A stretch of 38,103 nucleotides of DNA from Streptomyces sp. rh34 (GCF_002551245.1 NZ_NTGZ01000005.1:45429-83531), one strand, 5' to 3'. Shown: positions 23,605 through 32,398, numbered from the stretch's first letter. Made by a program: numbers and translations. The notes: a model not told the origin generated them from the sequence alone.

Positions 23605-24038
23605 CCGCGCTCCCGGCTGGTCTGAAAGGCGTCCAGGCCTTCGGCCATGTCCTCGACCCAGTCCGCCGGCCGCTGGTGCTGGCGGACGCGGCCGGTGGGG
23701 TTGCCGCGCCAGTCCCCGTCCCGGACGGCGAACAACTGGGGGCGGGTCTGGTGGTCGGTGAAGCACCGCTGCCGGGCCTCGAAGGTGAAGACGGTCAGGC
23801 CCGCGCCGGTGCGCTGCTCCCGGAACGTCCGCCCGGCCTGGCCCCGGATGTACGCGGCCTGCTGTTGGCCGAGCGGGGTGGACTCGTCGATCGTCGACTG
23901 CCACCCCCGGGCGTACGCCACGCATCCGGCCTGCTCGCACGCCGTGCGGACGAGGGTGTCCGGGGGCTGGGCGATGCTGTACGTCTGGTAGGCACCCGGC
24001 GCGAGGAGCTGCCGGTCCACCCTGTTCAGCGGCTGCAT
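23601..24038 (-). CDS. Tail-module protein of unknown function
   Basis: 145 residues (starts [20 protein letters not shown]), with two Cys residues in ACEQAGC and a charged C-terminal half rich in Arg and Gln. No domain is recognised. It lies between the two tail-tube paralogues. Its ATG overlaps the stop of the upstream tail-tube gene (TGATG) and its stop overlaps the HNH start, so it is translationally coupled to both. Confidence 0.65.
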   Translation of the reverse strand: MQPLNRVDRQLLAPGAYQTYSIAQPPDTLVRTACEQAGCVAYARGWQSTIDESTPLGQQQAAYIRGQAGRTFREQRTGAGLTVFTFEARQRCFTDHQTRPQLFAVRDGDWRGNPTGRVRQHQRPADWVEDMAEGLDAFQTSRERG

Positions 24039-24775
24039 CAGAATCGGGTCTCCACTTCGTTGCGGTTCACGGCGACCGCGATCACGGCGTTGGTGAAGGT
24101 GCCGGTGGTGGTGGCGCGGAGGTACCGCTGCACCGTCTGGTCGCGGGCCGTCTCCAGACGCTGCGTCGTCGGGCCGGCCGCCGCGGTGAAGACCCCGCCA
24201 GTGACCGGATCCCAGGTGACGCCGTCGGCAGATTCTTCGAGGGCCACGGTGACGCTGGTCCCGGTGATGGCGAAGACGTGCAGGTACGCCTGCAACCCGA
24301 AGGTCGTGGGCCCGGTGAGAAGGTCGACGGTGTCGCCGTCGGTGGCGGTGGTGTCGGTGCGCTGCCCGGCGGTGAGACCTTGGCACCACTCCAGCCCGTA
24401 CCCGTTGCCCTGTGTGGCTCCGGCGAAGGTGAACGCCCCGTCGTTGCCGCGGGTGCCGTCGTGGTTGAGCTGCTTGGCGATGCAGCAGGCGACTGGTCCG
24501 CCGAGCGTCGCGCCGCGGACGTAGGTCATAAGGACGTCGGTGGTGGGAAGCGCGGCGAGGTGCTCGTGCGTGGCGCCTTCGCTGGGGTTGAAGAAGGCGG
24601 TGTAGTCGATGCCGCCGTCGCGGAGGCCGCCGATGCGTTCCATGGCGTACTTGTTGATGGCGGTGACGTCAAGGGTGGCGGGGCCGCCGCCGACGCGGTT
24701 GACCGCGCCGATGTCGCCGGAGACGTCGAACCCGCCGATGTACAGGTGGTCGCCGAGACCGGACTGCTTGGTCAT
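24038..24775 (-). CDS. Tail tube protein, larger copy
   Basis: 245 residues beginning [20 protein letters not shown], with [19 protein letters not shown] and many alternating beta strands; the C-terminal part ([20 protein letters not shown]) looks like an added beta-sandwich. The first half aligns with the 137-residue tail protein at 22700-23113. It follows the tail terminator gene, a normal place for the major tail subunit. Which of the two copies forms most of the tube is open; the other may be a minor or decorating subunit. Confidence 0.8.
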   Translation of the reverse strand: MTKQSGLGDHLYIGGFDVSGDIGAVNRVGGGPATLDVTAINKYAMERIGGLRDGGIDYTAFFNPSEGATHEHLAALPTTDVLMTYVRGATLGGPVACCIAKQLNHDGTRGNDGAFTFAGATQGNGYGLEWCQGLTAGQRTDTTATDGDTVDLLTGPTTFGLQAYLHVFAITGTSVTVALEESADGVTWDPVTGGVFTAAAGPTTQRLETARDQTVQRYLRATTTGTFTNAVIAVAVNRNEVETRF

Positions 24776-25227
24776 GCTGCTTCCTCCCAGAGGTCGTTGA
24801 CGATGAGGGGCAGCACGATCGTCATGACGCGGTACTCGCCGCCCTCGACGAGGAGGTATCCGGCGACGGCCTCCAGCGGCACGCCGTGCGCACCGAGGAG
24901 GTCGACCTGCCGCACAAGGCCACCGAGGGTGAAGTCACCGGCGTACGCGGCGAAGAGCTTGTCGACCGCGTTGAGCATCGCCGGATCGATCGCCTCGTCT
25001 GGGGACGAGTTGATGCTGGAGTAGATCCGCACCGTGAACACGAGCCGGGCGGACCCGGAGGCCAGGCCGGATGAGCGGATGAACCCGATCCGCTCCGCCC
25101 AGACGGCGCAGCTCAGCCCGTTGCCGGGGGCGTTCTTCGGCTCGGATTCGTTGACCGTTTCGAACAGGCCGAGGCTCATGGCGTGGGACACCACACGGTC
25201 GGTGATGTCGGTGATCGGCAGGCTCAT
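24772..25227 (-). CDS. Tail terminator protein
   Basis: 151 residues with an N-terminal helix (DITDRVVSHAMSLGLFETVN), then strands around SARLVFTVRIYSS and a C-terminal ILVEGGEYRVMTIVLPL-type strand pair, fitting the gpU/tail-terminator fold that caps the tail tube at the head end. It is next to the gp10-like connector (ATGA overlap) and the tail tube, the standard order. Confidence 0.7.
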   Translation of the reverse strand: MSLPITDITDRVVSHAMSLGLFETVNESEPKNAPGNGLSCAVWAERIGFIRSSGLASGSARLVFTVRIYSSINSSPDEAIDPAMLNAVDKLFAAYAGDFTLGGLVRQVDLLGAHGVPLEAVAGYLLVEGGEYRVMTIVLPLIVNDLWEEAA

Positions 25228-25625
25228 CGCAGGAGCCCTCTCGACTGGTACCGGGCGAGGAGCTCCATGCCGATCCGGTTGGCGTCACGGTCGACCATCG
25301 GCTTGACCCGGCGGAACGTGCTGTACCCGCGGAACCGGGTGACCGGGTAGTTCCTGCTGCCGGTGCCTTCCAGCCAGTGCCCGTAGATGACACCGCCGTC
25401 GGTCACCATGTAGCCGCCACGGCCCCGCTCGACGCCGACACGGGACTGGAAGTACCCGGTCGGGTTCCGCAGCACCTGCCGCAGCCGCCGCTGGACGAGG
25501 TCTTCGCCGTGGAGCGCGACCGCGTACTGGAGGTCGTTGGAGTAATGGCCGGTGGCGCGCTGGAACCGGCCGTCGCGGATGGGCCCGGTACGGTTCATGT
25601 TCACGCGGACCTGGATAGCGGGCAT
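25224..25625 (-). CDS. HK97 gp10-like neck/connector protein
   Basis: 133 residues: a short strand start (MPAIQVRVNMNRTGPIRDGR), a helix around LVQRRLRQVLRNPTGYFQSR, the conserved-looking YGHWLEGTGSRN, and a basic C-terminal helix. This is the pattern of the HK97 gp10/minor tail-completion family that joins the head connector to the tail. The neighbours on both sides (351-residue adaptor and tail terminator) agree. Confidence 0.7.
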   Translation of the reverse strand: MPAIQVRVNMNRTGPIRDGRFQRATGHYSNDLQYAVALHGEDLVQRRLRQVLRNPTGYFQSRVGVERGRGGYMVTDGGVIYGHWLEGTGSRNYPVTRFRGYSTFRRVKPMVDRDANRIGMELLARYQSRGLLR

Positions 25626-25627
25626 CG

Positions 25628-26683
25628 TCAGACCCCTCTCAGGCGGGCCTTGCGGCCGAGCGTGTTGTACGTCTGCTCTCGCAGGCCCTTCAGGGCGTCG
25701 AGGGTCGCCTCGCGGGACGTGCTGCCGCCGGAGGCCGTACGGAACCAGCCGGCCTGCTCCTGGAGCAGCGTGTTGACCGCCTCGGCCAGGGCCAGCTGGT
25801 GCACGAGCGCCGGCGGGTTCCACCGGAGCATGGCGCTGCCGGAGGGGTGCACGGTCGCTGTGGTTCCGAGCGCGCCGCGGGTCACGGTCAGGGACCGGGG
25901 GGCGTAGAGGGCGGCACCGGTGGTGTGCGGGGCGAGCGTCGACCCGTCCCAGGCGCGGCGCACGATCAGGCTGTTCCCGGCGACGTCGACGATGAGGAGC
26001 TGCTCGCCGTCGAGGAGGACCGTCTCGTCGACCGCGAACTCGGTGCCGTCCTGGACGGGGATGACGGTGGTCTTCGCCTGGCCGTCGATGTCGGCGGCCA
26101 GGGTCTGCCCGGTGGCGGCTTGCGTGCGGCCGGTGACGAGGAGCCGCTCGGTGTCGACGCGGAGGACGCTGCCGACGCCGGTCTCCGCCGACGTGGTGGC
26201 GTCGACCGTGACCGTGGTGGCCGTACCGTCCAAGCTGGCCGTGGTCTCGCCGAGGGGCGTCTCGTCGTCCCGGAACCCGTACAGGCCGAGGATCGAGATG
26301 GTCCGCTGGTGGGTGTCGCCGCCGATCCACCCGGACGTGGCGCTCGCGGTGTCGAGCTGGACCTGGTTGTACGGCGGGCCGTACGCGTTGGGCTCCAGGA
26401 ACACGGACTCGGCCGGGACGACGTCGCCGCCGGTGGTGACCTCGGTGACGGAGATCAGTTCGTTCTCGTCGAGCCACAGCCGCCACGGCCGGGCCCGCTG
26501 CCCGTTCGGCCAGTCCCACGACCGGGTTGCGACCATGGGGTAGAAGCGGCGACGGCAGAGCCCGTCCACGGCGCGGGACCCGGAGGCGAGAGCGCGGTCG
26601 ATGGCGCGGGTGGCGCGGGCGGTCTGCTTGACGTCGAGGGCGGCCTTGATGTCCTCGCGGGTGGCGTAAACGGGGATCTGCAT
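25628..26683 (-). CDS. Head-tail adaptor with inserted beta repeats
   Basis: 351 residues. The helical N-terminus (YATREDIKAALDVKQTARAT ... VDGLCRRRFYP) and helical C-terminus (VHQLALAEAVNTLLQEQAG) fit the gp6-like head-tail connector family, which is usually 100-200 residues. The centre (about 140-290) is beta-rich and carries a twice-repeated motif, RRAWDGSTLAPHTTGAAL and TRGALGTTATVHPSGSAM. It should form the ring below the portal; the inserts may project outward. Confidence 0.7.
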   Translation of the reverse strand: MQIPVYATREDIKAALDVKQTARATRAIDRALASGSRAVDGLCRRRFYPMVATRSWDWPNGQRARPWRLWLDENELISVTEVTTGGDVVPAESVFLEPNAYGPPYNQVQLDTASATSGWIGGDTHQRTISILGLYGFRDDETPLGETTASLDGTATTVTVDATTSAETGVGSVLRVDTERLLVTGRTQAATGQTLAADIDGQAKTTVIPVQDGTEFAVDETVLLDGEQLLIVDVAGNSLIVRRAWDGSTLAPHTTGAALYAPRSLTVTRGALGTTATVHPSGSAMLRWNPPALVHQLALAEAVNTLLQEQAGWFRTASGGSTSREATLDALKGLREQTYNTLGRKARLRGV

Positions 26684-26713
26684 GTCGTCACCTCCTCCGG
26701 TGCGTGGGGCTGG

Positions 26714-26974
26714 TCAGGGTGTGCGGGGCGGCCAGTAGGCGGCCTCGCCGTCGTGTGCCTGGGCTTGGTCCTCGGTGTCGAACAGCCGGACCGACGTGAA
26801 CCAGCGCGACGACGTGGGGGCGTCGAGGTTGGCCTTGAGGTTCACGAGCCAGCTGCCGTCCTGGTGCTGCTCCCACACGCGGGTGACCGTGGCCGGGGCC
26901 GAGTCACTGCCGTTGTTCGTGATGGGGTTGACGAGCACCAGGACGACGCGGCCGAGGCTCGGGGTCTGCGACAT
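26714..26974 (-). CDS. Small head/neck-region protein
   Basis: 86 residues, beta-prone (VVLVLVNPITNNGSDSAPAT, then VTRVWEQHQDGSWLVNLKAN), with a hydrophilic C-terminus. No domain recognised. Start overlaps the stop of the upstream zinc-ribbon gene (TGATG). Found among head completion genes, so a structural or assembly role is likely. Confidence 0.55.
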   Translation of the reverse strand: MSQTPSLGRVVLVLVNPITNNGSDSAPATVTRVWEQHQDGSWLVNLKANLDAPTSSRWFTSVRLFDTEDQAQAHDGEAAYWPPRTP

Positions 26975-27339
26975 CAGTTGTCACCGCCGTCCGACGTAGG
27001 AGCCGTCTGGTCGCCATCCGTCCCATGGGCAGAAGAGCTGCCCGTCCGGCCCCTCGCGGAGCGGCTCTCCGTCGTTCGGGCAGGCTTCGGGCGGCTGGCT
27101 GCGCTCTTCTGCGGCGAGCTGGATTCCTTCGCGGACGATGTCTCGGAGCTGTTCCCAGCTGATACGTCCTCACCTCGTTCCTGCTCAGGCGCGTCCGCGT
27201 TGGTTGCGCCACCGTGAACCGTGATCTTCGCCATGACGTCTTCGCCTTCCTCTCGTCGGTCCGTGCTGCCGCACTGCGGGCACCGGGGCGCACCGACCGC
27301 GTACGCGGCCGTGCACCCGGTGCAGATCCACAGCGCCAT
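26974..27339 (-). CDS. Zinc-ribbon protein with disordered tail
   Basis: 121 residues. The first 25 form a rubredoxin-like zinc ribbon with C6xxC9 and C20xxC23 (MALWICTGCTAAY ... CPQCGS). The remaining ~95 are Ser/Thr/Glu/Gly-rich and surely disordered. Small ribbon proteins of this start are common between capsid and connector genes in actinophages; their role is not known. Start and upstream stop overlap (TGATG). Confidence 0.65.
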   Translation of the reverse strand: MALWICTGCTAAYAVGAPRCPQCGSTDRREEGEDVMAKITVHGGATNADAPEQERGEDVSAGNSSETSSAKESSSPQKSAASRPKPARTTESRSARGRTGSSSAHGTDGDQTAPTSDGGDN

Positions 27340-27737
27340 CAGGGGGTCTCCAGTGCAGTGATGCGGGCGGCGAGCTCGGCGAGGATTCCCTGCACCGTCG
27401 TCGCCGACCCCGGGCTGATCGCCGTGGCCGTCACCTGCGTTGCGGTGTGGACGTGGTTCCCTGCCGCCGCCGTGGTGGCCGTCGAACCGATCGCCCGGAC
27501 CGTGGCCACTCCGGCGGCCCCGGCGGTCAGCCGCGTATCGTTGCCCGCGACCGCGGTGGACGCCGTGGCCCCGATCGTCGGGGCGAACGTCGTGGGCTTG
27601 TCGCTGATGTCCGCCCAGGCCACGGGGCCCGGGGCAGCACCCTCGACGCCGTCCGGCGTGATCGCGGCCACCACGTCACCGGACGTGCTGTCGACGAACT
27701 CGACATCGCCTCCTGTGGTGGTGCGTCCCCGGATCAC
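27339..27737 (-). CDS. Head-fibre-like protein
   Basis: 132 residues from a GTG that overlaps the TGA of the gene before it (GTGA). The segments TFAPTIGATASTAVAGNDTR and AAGNHVHTATQV are of the type seen in phage head fibres and tail-fibre shafts, and the C-terminus is a short coiled coil (IQGILAELAARITALE-like) that would trimerise it. It likely decorates the capsid together with the upstream 145-residue protein. Confidence 0.65.
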   Translation of the reverse strand: MIRGRTTTGGDVEFVDSTSGDVVAAITPDGVEGAAPGPVAWADISDKPTTFAPTIGATASTAVAGNDTRLTAGAAGVATVRAIGSTATTAAAGNHVHTATQVTATAISPGSATTVQGILAELAARITALETP

Positions 27738-28171
27738 GACGACATCGCCGGGAGGTTCTCCGGGGCCCGCTGCACGTTCAGGTCGCGGGTCAGTGCGGTG
27801 ACCGCACCGGCGCCGGTCGACGCGAGCCGCACGTGGCTGAACCCGTCGTCGAGCTGGGTGCCCTCGACCTCGACGACCATGGCGTTCTGCGTCGCCGCGG
27901 CCGCAGTTACGACCGTGCCCGCCGCCGCCTGGGTGCGCCGCGTCCAGGTGTCCGTGCCGTCCCCGGTGCTGGTGTGGAACTCGGTGATGACCGGCAGGGC
28001 CTTCGCCCCGGTGCCGGCCGAGTCCTGCGCCTGGGTGAGGGTGTAGGTGTCGCCTGCGGCGGCGGCGAGGTAGCAGACGAACGCCACCCCGTCCGCGTCC
28101 GAGAGGGACACCCACTTGTTGTCGGCGAGGGCCAGCGCGTTGAACTGGCGGCCGAGTGCCTTCTGAGCCAT
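27734..28171 (-). CDS. Head decoration-type protein
   Basis: 145 residues (MAQKALGRQFNALALADNKW ...), beta-rich with LTQAQDSAGTG and several hydrophobic strands. It follows the major capsid gene after a strong hairpin and has AGGAGAAG before its ATG. Position and composition fit a capsid decoration or head-fibre base protein; sequence alone does not prove this. Confidence 0.6.
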   Translation of the reverse strand: MAQKALGRQFNALALADNKWVSLSDADGVAFVCYLAAAAGDTYTLTQAQDSAGTGAKALPVITEFHTSTGDGTDTWTRRTQAAAGTVVTAAAATQNAMVVEVEGTQLDDGFSHVRLASTGAGAVTALTRDLNVQRAPENLPAMSS

Positions 28172-28225
28172 GAGCTTCTCCTGTCGTCTGTTGCCTGTCG
28201 GGGCGACACTGCCGACCCGGGTGTT

Positions 28226-28259
28226 GGCCGGCGGCGGGGCGTTACTGCCGCCGCCGGCC
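28226..28259 (-). terminator. Hairpin after the capsid gene
   Basis: GGCCGGCGGCGG at 28226-28237 pairs exactly with CCGCCGCCGGCC at 28248-28259 with a 10-base loop. It lies 15 bases past the capsid stop codon in the direction of transcription. As genes continue beyond it, it is probably a partial terminator or an mRNA 3'-end stabiliser that keeps capsid messages abundant. Confidence 0.6.
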
Positions 28260-28273
28260 GTGAGAGGGACTGG

Positions 28274-29623
28274 TCAGGCTGCGAGCTCGACGAACGGGCT
28301 GAGCTTGTTCGCGGAGCCGTTGGCCGGGGTGATGGCCGACTGGAGCCACGGGCGGCCGTCGACGCGCTGGATGATGCGGAACGTGGTCTTGTCGCTGCCG
28401 AACTTGAAGTCGGTCGAGGAGTCGACGGTCATGGTCTGGCGGTCGCCGACGAGGTAGTACGCCAGGTCGACGAACGCGATGTCGCCGCGGGCGCCGAGCT
28501 GTCCGGCCTTCTCGCTGATGATCAGCGGGCGGCCGAAGATGCTCATCGGCATGGCCGAGCTGGCGTTGACGACGAAGACGCTGTTGCCGCCGGTGCCGAC
28601 GTCGAGGCTCATCTGGAGGAGCTGCGGCAGGGCGTCGGGGGAGCAGACCCACACGGCGTTGGACAGCGACGACGGGAGCATCCGGGCGTACATGTTGACG
28701 ATGTCGACGTAGGTGATCGTCGAGGCGGTGCCGCGGGTGACGGCGACGGCCGCCTTGTTCTTCGCGCCCATGAACCCGAGGGGCTTGCCGACGCCGTTGC
28801 CGGACATGAAGCTCTGGTCCTCGGAGAACGCGAGGGCCTGCGGCCACAGCGTCTCGATGAGCGCGGCGAAGCTGACGATGGAGTCCTGGAGCAGCTCGTT
28901 GGGGACGGCGCTCAGGCCGGTGAGCTTCTTCGCGTCGAGGTCGACCCGGCCGAACTTCGGGTTGGAGTCCTCCAGGGCGGCTCCCTCCTCACCCCAGTAG
29001 GCGATCATCCCGCCGAACACCGAGCCCTGATTCGACGTGGTGTCGATGATCGGCATCGGGACGCGGGCCGAGTCCATCGGGATGACCGTGGCCAGCGGGC
29101 GGACGATCGACTTCTCCAGGGCGATCTGGAGGAGCTGGGAGCGCAGTACCTCGGGGACGAGGAACCCGCCGTCCGCCGGGGACACGGAGGAGGCGGCGTT
29201 GCGGAGCAGCGCCAGCTTCTCGCCGATCTCGGCGGTCGGGTCCGTGCGGTGCCAGATCGTCCGGATGTACTCGGTGCTGTTCGCGAACGCCTTGTCGAGG
29301 ACGGCCCCGGGGGCGGTCGGGTTGTGGGCGGTGCCCTGCCGGTGGGAGGTGAGCATCCCGCCGCGCCGCGCCTGCGGGTCGAGGTCGGGGCGCTTGATCG
29401 CGTCCCGCTCCATCCCGTTGTCCTTCAGCATCTGCGCGAAGACCTTCTGGGTCTCCTCGGCGACCATGCGGTTGAGCTCGGTGCCGTCGCCCTGCTGCGC
29501 CTCGCCGTACGAGGTGATGAACGACGTGAGGGACTCCTTCGACGCCATCACCTCCGCGAGCTTCGCCGGGTCGGCGAGCATCTCGGCGAGCTCGTTGCTG
29601 GTGCGCGGGATCGTGGTGGTCAC
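28274..29623 (-). CDS. Major capsid protein, HK97 fold
   Basis: 449 residues from a GTG with GGAGG upstream. The first ~140 residues are helical and charged, like the scaffolding delta domain that the prohead protease removes. From about 145 the HK97-type pattern follows: SPADGGFLVPEVLRSQLLQ, the PMPIIDTTSN region, EEGAALEDSNPKFGRVDLDA and NELLQDSIVSFAALIE. It self-assembles into the icosahedral shell. Its start overlaps the protease stop by four bases. Confidence 0.9.
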   Translation of the reverse strand: MTTTIPRTSNELAEMLADPAKLAEVMASKESLTSFITSYGEAQQGDGTELNRMVAEETQKVFAQMLKDNGMERDAIKRPDLDPQARRGGMLTSHRQGTAHNPTAPGAVLDKAFANSTEYIRTIWHRTDPTAEIGEKLALLRNAASSVSPADGGFLVPEVLRSQLLQIALEKSIVRPLATVIPMDSARVPMPIIDTTSNQGSVFGGMIAYWGEEGAALEDSNPKFGRVDLDAKKLTGLSAVPNELLQDSIVSFAALIETLWPQALAFSEDQSFMSGNGVGKPLGFMGAKNKAAVAVTRGTASTITYVDIVNMYARMLPSSLSNAVWVCSPDALPQLLQMSLDVGTGGNSVFVVNASSAMPMSIFGRPLIISEKAGQLGARGDIAFVDLAYYLVGDRQTMTVDSSTDFKFGSDKTTFRIIQRVDGRPWLQSAITPANGSANKLSPFVELAA

Positions 29624-30705
29624 AGCAGTGCCTCCTTCAGGCGGGTGAACTCGTCGTCCGCGCTGGGCGGCGGAGTCATCAGGCGGGCCACTGCTGTGGC
29701 CCACGCGGGTTCGTCAGCCGCTGCGGCGGGCGCCACTGCGGGGTCGGGCTGGTCGTCGGCGGGGGCCGTGGTGGGCTCCGGTTCGGTGGTGTGGTTCTCG
29801 ACGGCCGGGGTCTCCGAGCCACCCGATGTCACCGCTGCGCGCAGCTGCTCGACCATCTCGGCCGTGACGACGGCGCCGGTCGTCAACAGGTGCGTCTCGG
29901 GACCGTGCTCGCCTCGGAGCTCGACGCGCGTCCACGGGGCAGGCGGGGCCGCGCCGTCACACACGGGCCCCTCGCCAACGGTGGCGAGCGCCTCGGAGTC
30001 GAGGACCCCGCCGGTCGCGGGCGCGGGCGCTTCCTCACGGCCGGCGTACCGGAACACGGACAGGTCCCAGCTGTTCGACAGCGCGGGCTCCGGCTCCTCA
30101 GCCGCCTTGCGGGACGGCAGCACCTCGTCCGCGAGGCCGGCCGCCACAGCTTCGGCGGCGAGGTACCAGGACTCCGCGCGCATCCGCTCGCGCCACTCCT
30201 CGCGGGTGCCGCCTGCTCGCTCCGCGTAGGCGTCGGCGATGTTGTCCGACTGGGTGTCGAGGAGCGTGGCCATGGTCGTCATGTCCGCCGAGTTGCCGTA
30301 GGCCATGCCGGACGCGTCGTGGATCATCAGCTGCGACTGCGGCGTCATCACGATGCGGTCGCCGGCCATCGCGATGACGGACGCGGCCGAGGCGGCGATG
30401 CCGTCGACCTGGACGGTGACGTTCGCGGGGTGCAGGCGGATCGCGTTGGCGATGGCGATGCCGTCGAACACACTGCCGCCGGGGCTGTTGATGCGGACGC
30501 GAAGGTTTGGGGCGGTGACGGCTCGGAGTTCGTCGACGATCTCGCCGGGGGTGTTGCCGAACCAGCCTCCGATCTCGTCGTAGATGAGGAGCTCCGCCTC
30601 GTCGGCGTCGGTGGCGTTGCGGATTTCGTACCAGGCGCGTGGGGCGTGGGCCTGGACGCGGGCGGTCAGGTGGGGCGGCCGGGTGACGGCCTCGATCAGG
30701 GGCAT
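29620..30705 (-). CDS. ClpP-like prohead maturation protease
   Basis: 361 residues. The N-terminal ~200 form an S14/ClpP-type serine protease: RINSPGGSVFDGIAIANAI, the nucleophile S106 in DGIAASAAS, H129 in LMIHDASG, and E178 in RAESWYLAAEAVAAGLADEV in place of the usual Asp, as in many phage members. A long acidic, Pro/Thr-rich extension (about 205-361) follows and may act as an internal scaffold that is itself cut. It would trim the capsid N-domain during maturation. Start and portal stop overlap (TGATG). Confidence 0.85.
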   Translation of the reverse strand: MPLIEAVTRPPHLTARVQAHAPRAWYEIRNATDADEAELLIYDEIGGWFGNTPGEIVDELRAVTAPNLRVRINSPGGSVFDGIAIANAIRLHPANVTVQVDGIAASAASVIAMAGDRIVMTPQSQLMIHDASGMAYGNSADMTTMATLLDTQSDNIADAYAERAGGTREEWRERMRAESWYLAAEAVAAGLADEVLPSRKAAEEPEPALSNSWDLSVFRYAGREEAPAPATGGVLDSEALATVGEGPVCDGAAPPAPWTRVELRGEHGPETHLLTTGAVVTAEMVEQLRAAVTSGGSETPAVENHTTEPEPTTAPADDQPDPAVAPAAAADEPAWATAVARLMTPPPSADDEFTRLKEALL

Positions 30706-32186
30706 CAGGATTCGTCTCCCTTGGGTGCGCGCCGCTTGACGACCTTGCACCGGCAGTCGTTGCCGTACTCCGCACCGACGCAGTGCACGTAGCCCGCGCC
30801 GCCGGGGTAGTCCTTGTAGGCCTGCTCGCGGTTGCGGTACGTCTTGCCGTCGTTCTCCGCGCAGGGGCCGCAGGTGTTGTCGTCGTCCTCGGCGACCGCC
30901 ACCCACCGCATCGCTGCCTCAACGTCAGGAGCGCCAGCACCCAGCAGCCGGTCGGCTGCCGCACGGAACGAGGCGTCCGGGGCCGGGCTCGCAGCCGCGC
31001 GCATGGCGGGCAGACCCACGACAGACAGCACGTCGTCGGGCTCCCACCCGGCGTCGCGCAGCGTGGCGGCTGCCGCCGACCGCGCGGTGAGCTGCGCAGC
31101 CTCGGCCTCCGGGTCGGCCGGCACCGGGTTCTCGTAGTCCCACTCCAGGTCCCGGGCGGTCGCCCCGAACAGGGGGAGCAGGTCGTGGTTGAGAGCGCCC
31201 TTAATGCGCTCCAGGCGGGGCACGGTCAGCTGGTCCGCGAACCAGGCCTTGCTGGCTTCGGCGGTTGCACGGTTGATGTCGGTGACCTCGCCGAGCGCGA
31301 ACGCCGAGATGCCGTACGCCTCGCGGAGCACGGCCCGCGACACGGACCGGAGCTCGACGAACTGCATGTCGCGCTGGGACAGCTTCCGGTCGATCCACTT
31401 GCCGTGCTCCAGGATCGCGACCCGGTGCGCGTTGGCAACGCCGCGGTGCTGCTCGTTCCACCGGTCGCGCAGCTGGTCGAAGTCCGGGTCGCTGAGCGGG
31501 GTGGGGACCTCGATGATCCCGCCGGGCTCGGCGCTGTTCAGGAAGAAGTTGCGGTTCCACTCGGCCGAGTAGCGGGTGGCGTCGAGGTCAGCGAGGACCG
31601 ACTGCACCGGGCCCATTCCGCGGTACGGGTCAAGGGGGTTCGGCATGCGCAGGAAGATGACTTCGTCGAGGCCGAGGGGTACCTGCTCGCCGTCCGGGCT
31701 GGTGTAGATGTACCCGGCGAGGAACGACGTCTGCGACGGGACCGGGGTCATGCGGTCCGGGCGGACCGGCCACAGCTCCAGCGGAATCGTGGACCCCGGG
31801 TGCCGGGCGATGACCCACCAGCCCTCGCCGACGAGGTCGACGTGCTGCTGAAACGTCTCGACGAACTCCTGCCGCGGCATGAACGGGTTCGGCTTGTTCC
31901 ACAGGTCGAGCGCCGCGTGTGAGGTGACCTCGACGCGGTCTTCCTTCTTGCCGCTCTTGGCCTTGCGCCACAGCTTCCACTCGACCATCGCGGTCGCATT
32001 CGAGGTGCGGTTGACGATCGAGAAGAGGGTGCCCACGCTGCCCATGGCGCGCATCTGCGCTTCCATCCCGGCCGGCCGCATGAAGGGGAGGGCGCGCTGG
32101 GCGCCGCGGCTGACGAACGGGATGGGGGTCTCGACGGCGGTGCGCTGTGCGAGGGCGGTGAGGGAGCCGATGAGTGTCTTGCCCAT
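30705..32186 (-). CDS. Portal protein with MuF-like C-terminal Cys motif
   Basis: 493 residues. Residues 1-~400 match the HK97/SPP1-type portal family, with LGLDEVIFLRMPNPLDPYRG, NRNFFLNSAEPGG and REAYGISAFALGEV. The last ~60 residues contain CGPC (C439, C442), then C469 and CRC (C478, C480), in an order recalling the zinc site of Mu F/gp7 minor head proteins. No separate MuF gene is present, so the function may be fused here. The ATG at 32186 has GAGGAGGGGG upstream. The ring forms the packaging vertex. Confidence 0.85.
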   Translation of the reverse strand: MGKTLIGSLTALAQRTAVETPIPFVSRGAQRALPFMRPAGMEAQMRAMGSVGTLFSIVNRTSNATAMVEWKLWRKAKSGKKEDRVEVTSHAALDLWNKPNPFMPRQEFVETFQQHVDLVGEGWWVIARHPGSTIPLELWPVRPDRMTPVPSQTSFLAGYIYTSPDGEQVPLGLDEVIFLRMPNPLDPYRGMGPVQSVLADLDATRYSAEWNRNFFLNSAEPGGIIEVPTPLSDPDFDQLRDRWNEQHRGVANAHRVAILEHGKWIDRKLSQRDMQFVELRSVSRAVLREAYGISAFALGEVTDINRATAEASKAWFADQLTVPRLERIKGALNHDLLPLFGATARDLEWDYENPVPADPEAEAAQLTARSAAAATLRDAGWEPDDVLSVVGLPAMRAAASPAPDASFRAAADRLLGAGAPDVEAAMRWVAVAEDDDNTCGPCAENDGKTYRNREQAYKDYPGGAGYVHCVGAEYGNDCRCKVVKRRAPKGDES

Positions 32187-32206
32187 GGCCCCCTCCTCGC
32201 TGCCCG

Positions 32207-32398
32207 TCAGTCGCTGTCGACCCACCACTGGAGGACGACGGTGAGGACACCACCGGTAATCAACCCGACGCCCGTACCGAAAATACTCCAGCTTCCAGCC
32301 GAGATTAGCGTGAATCCTGCGGTGTTCATGGCGGTCGGCCGCAACTTCTTCAGCATGGGGCCGGTGCTGGCCACCACGGACAGGAACTTCTTCGGCAT
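32207..32398 (-). CDS. Small membrane protein between terminase and portal
   Basis: 63 residues: a basic N-terminus (MPKKFLSVVASTGPMLKKLR) then one or two hydrophobic spans (AGFTLISAGSWSIFGTGVGL and onward through VVLQWWV). The ATG at 32398 overlaps the terminase stop (TGATG) and follows AGGTGG; a GTG three codons earlier is possible. Its role is unknown; a membrane protein in the packaging block might act in superinfection exclusion. Confidence 0.55.
   Translation of the reverse strand: MPKKFLSVVASTGPMLKKLRPTAMNTAGFTLISAGSWSIFGTGVGLITGGVLTVVLQWWVDSD

Noticed and set aside
23604..23940. Longer N-terminal extension of the HNH protein
   Set aside because: The upstream part of the frame is antisense-like Arg/Pro-rich sequence over the coding region of the 145-residue gene; the ATG at 23604 starts the Cys/His knuckle and overlaps the preceding stop.
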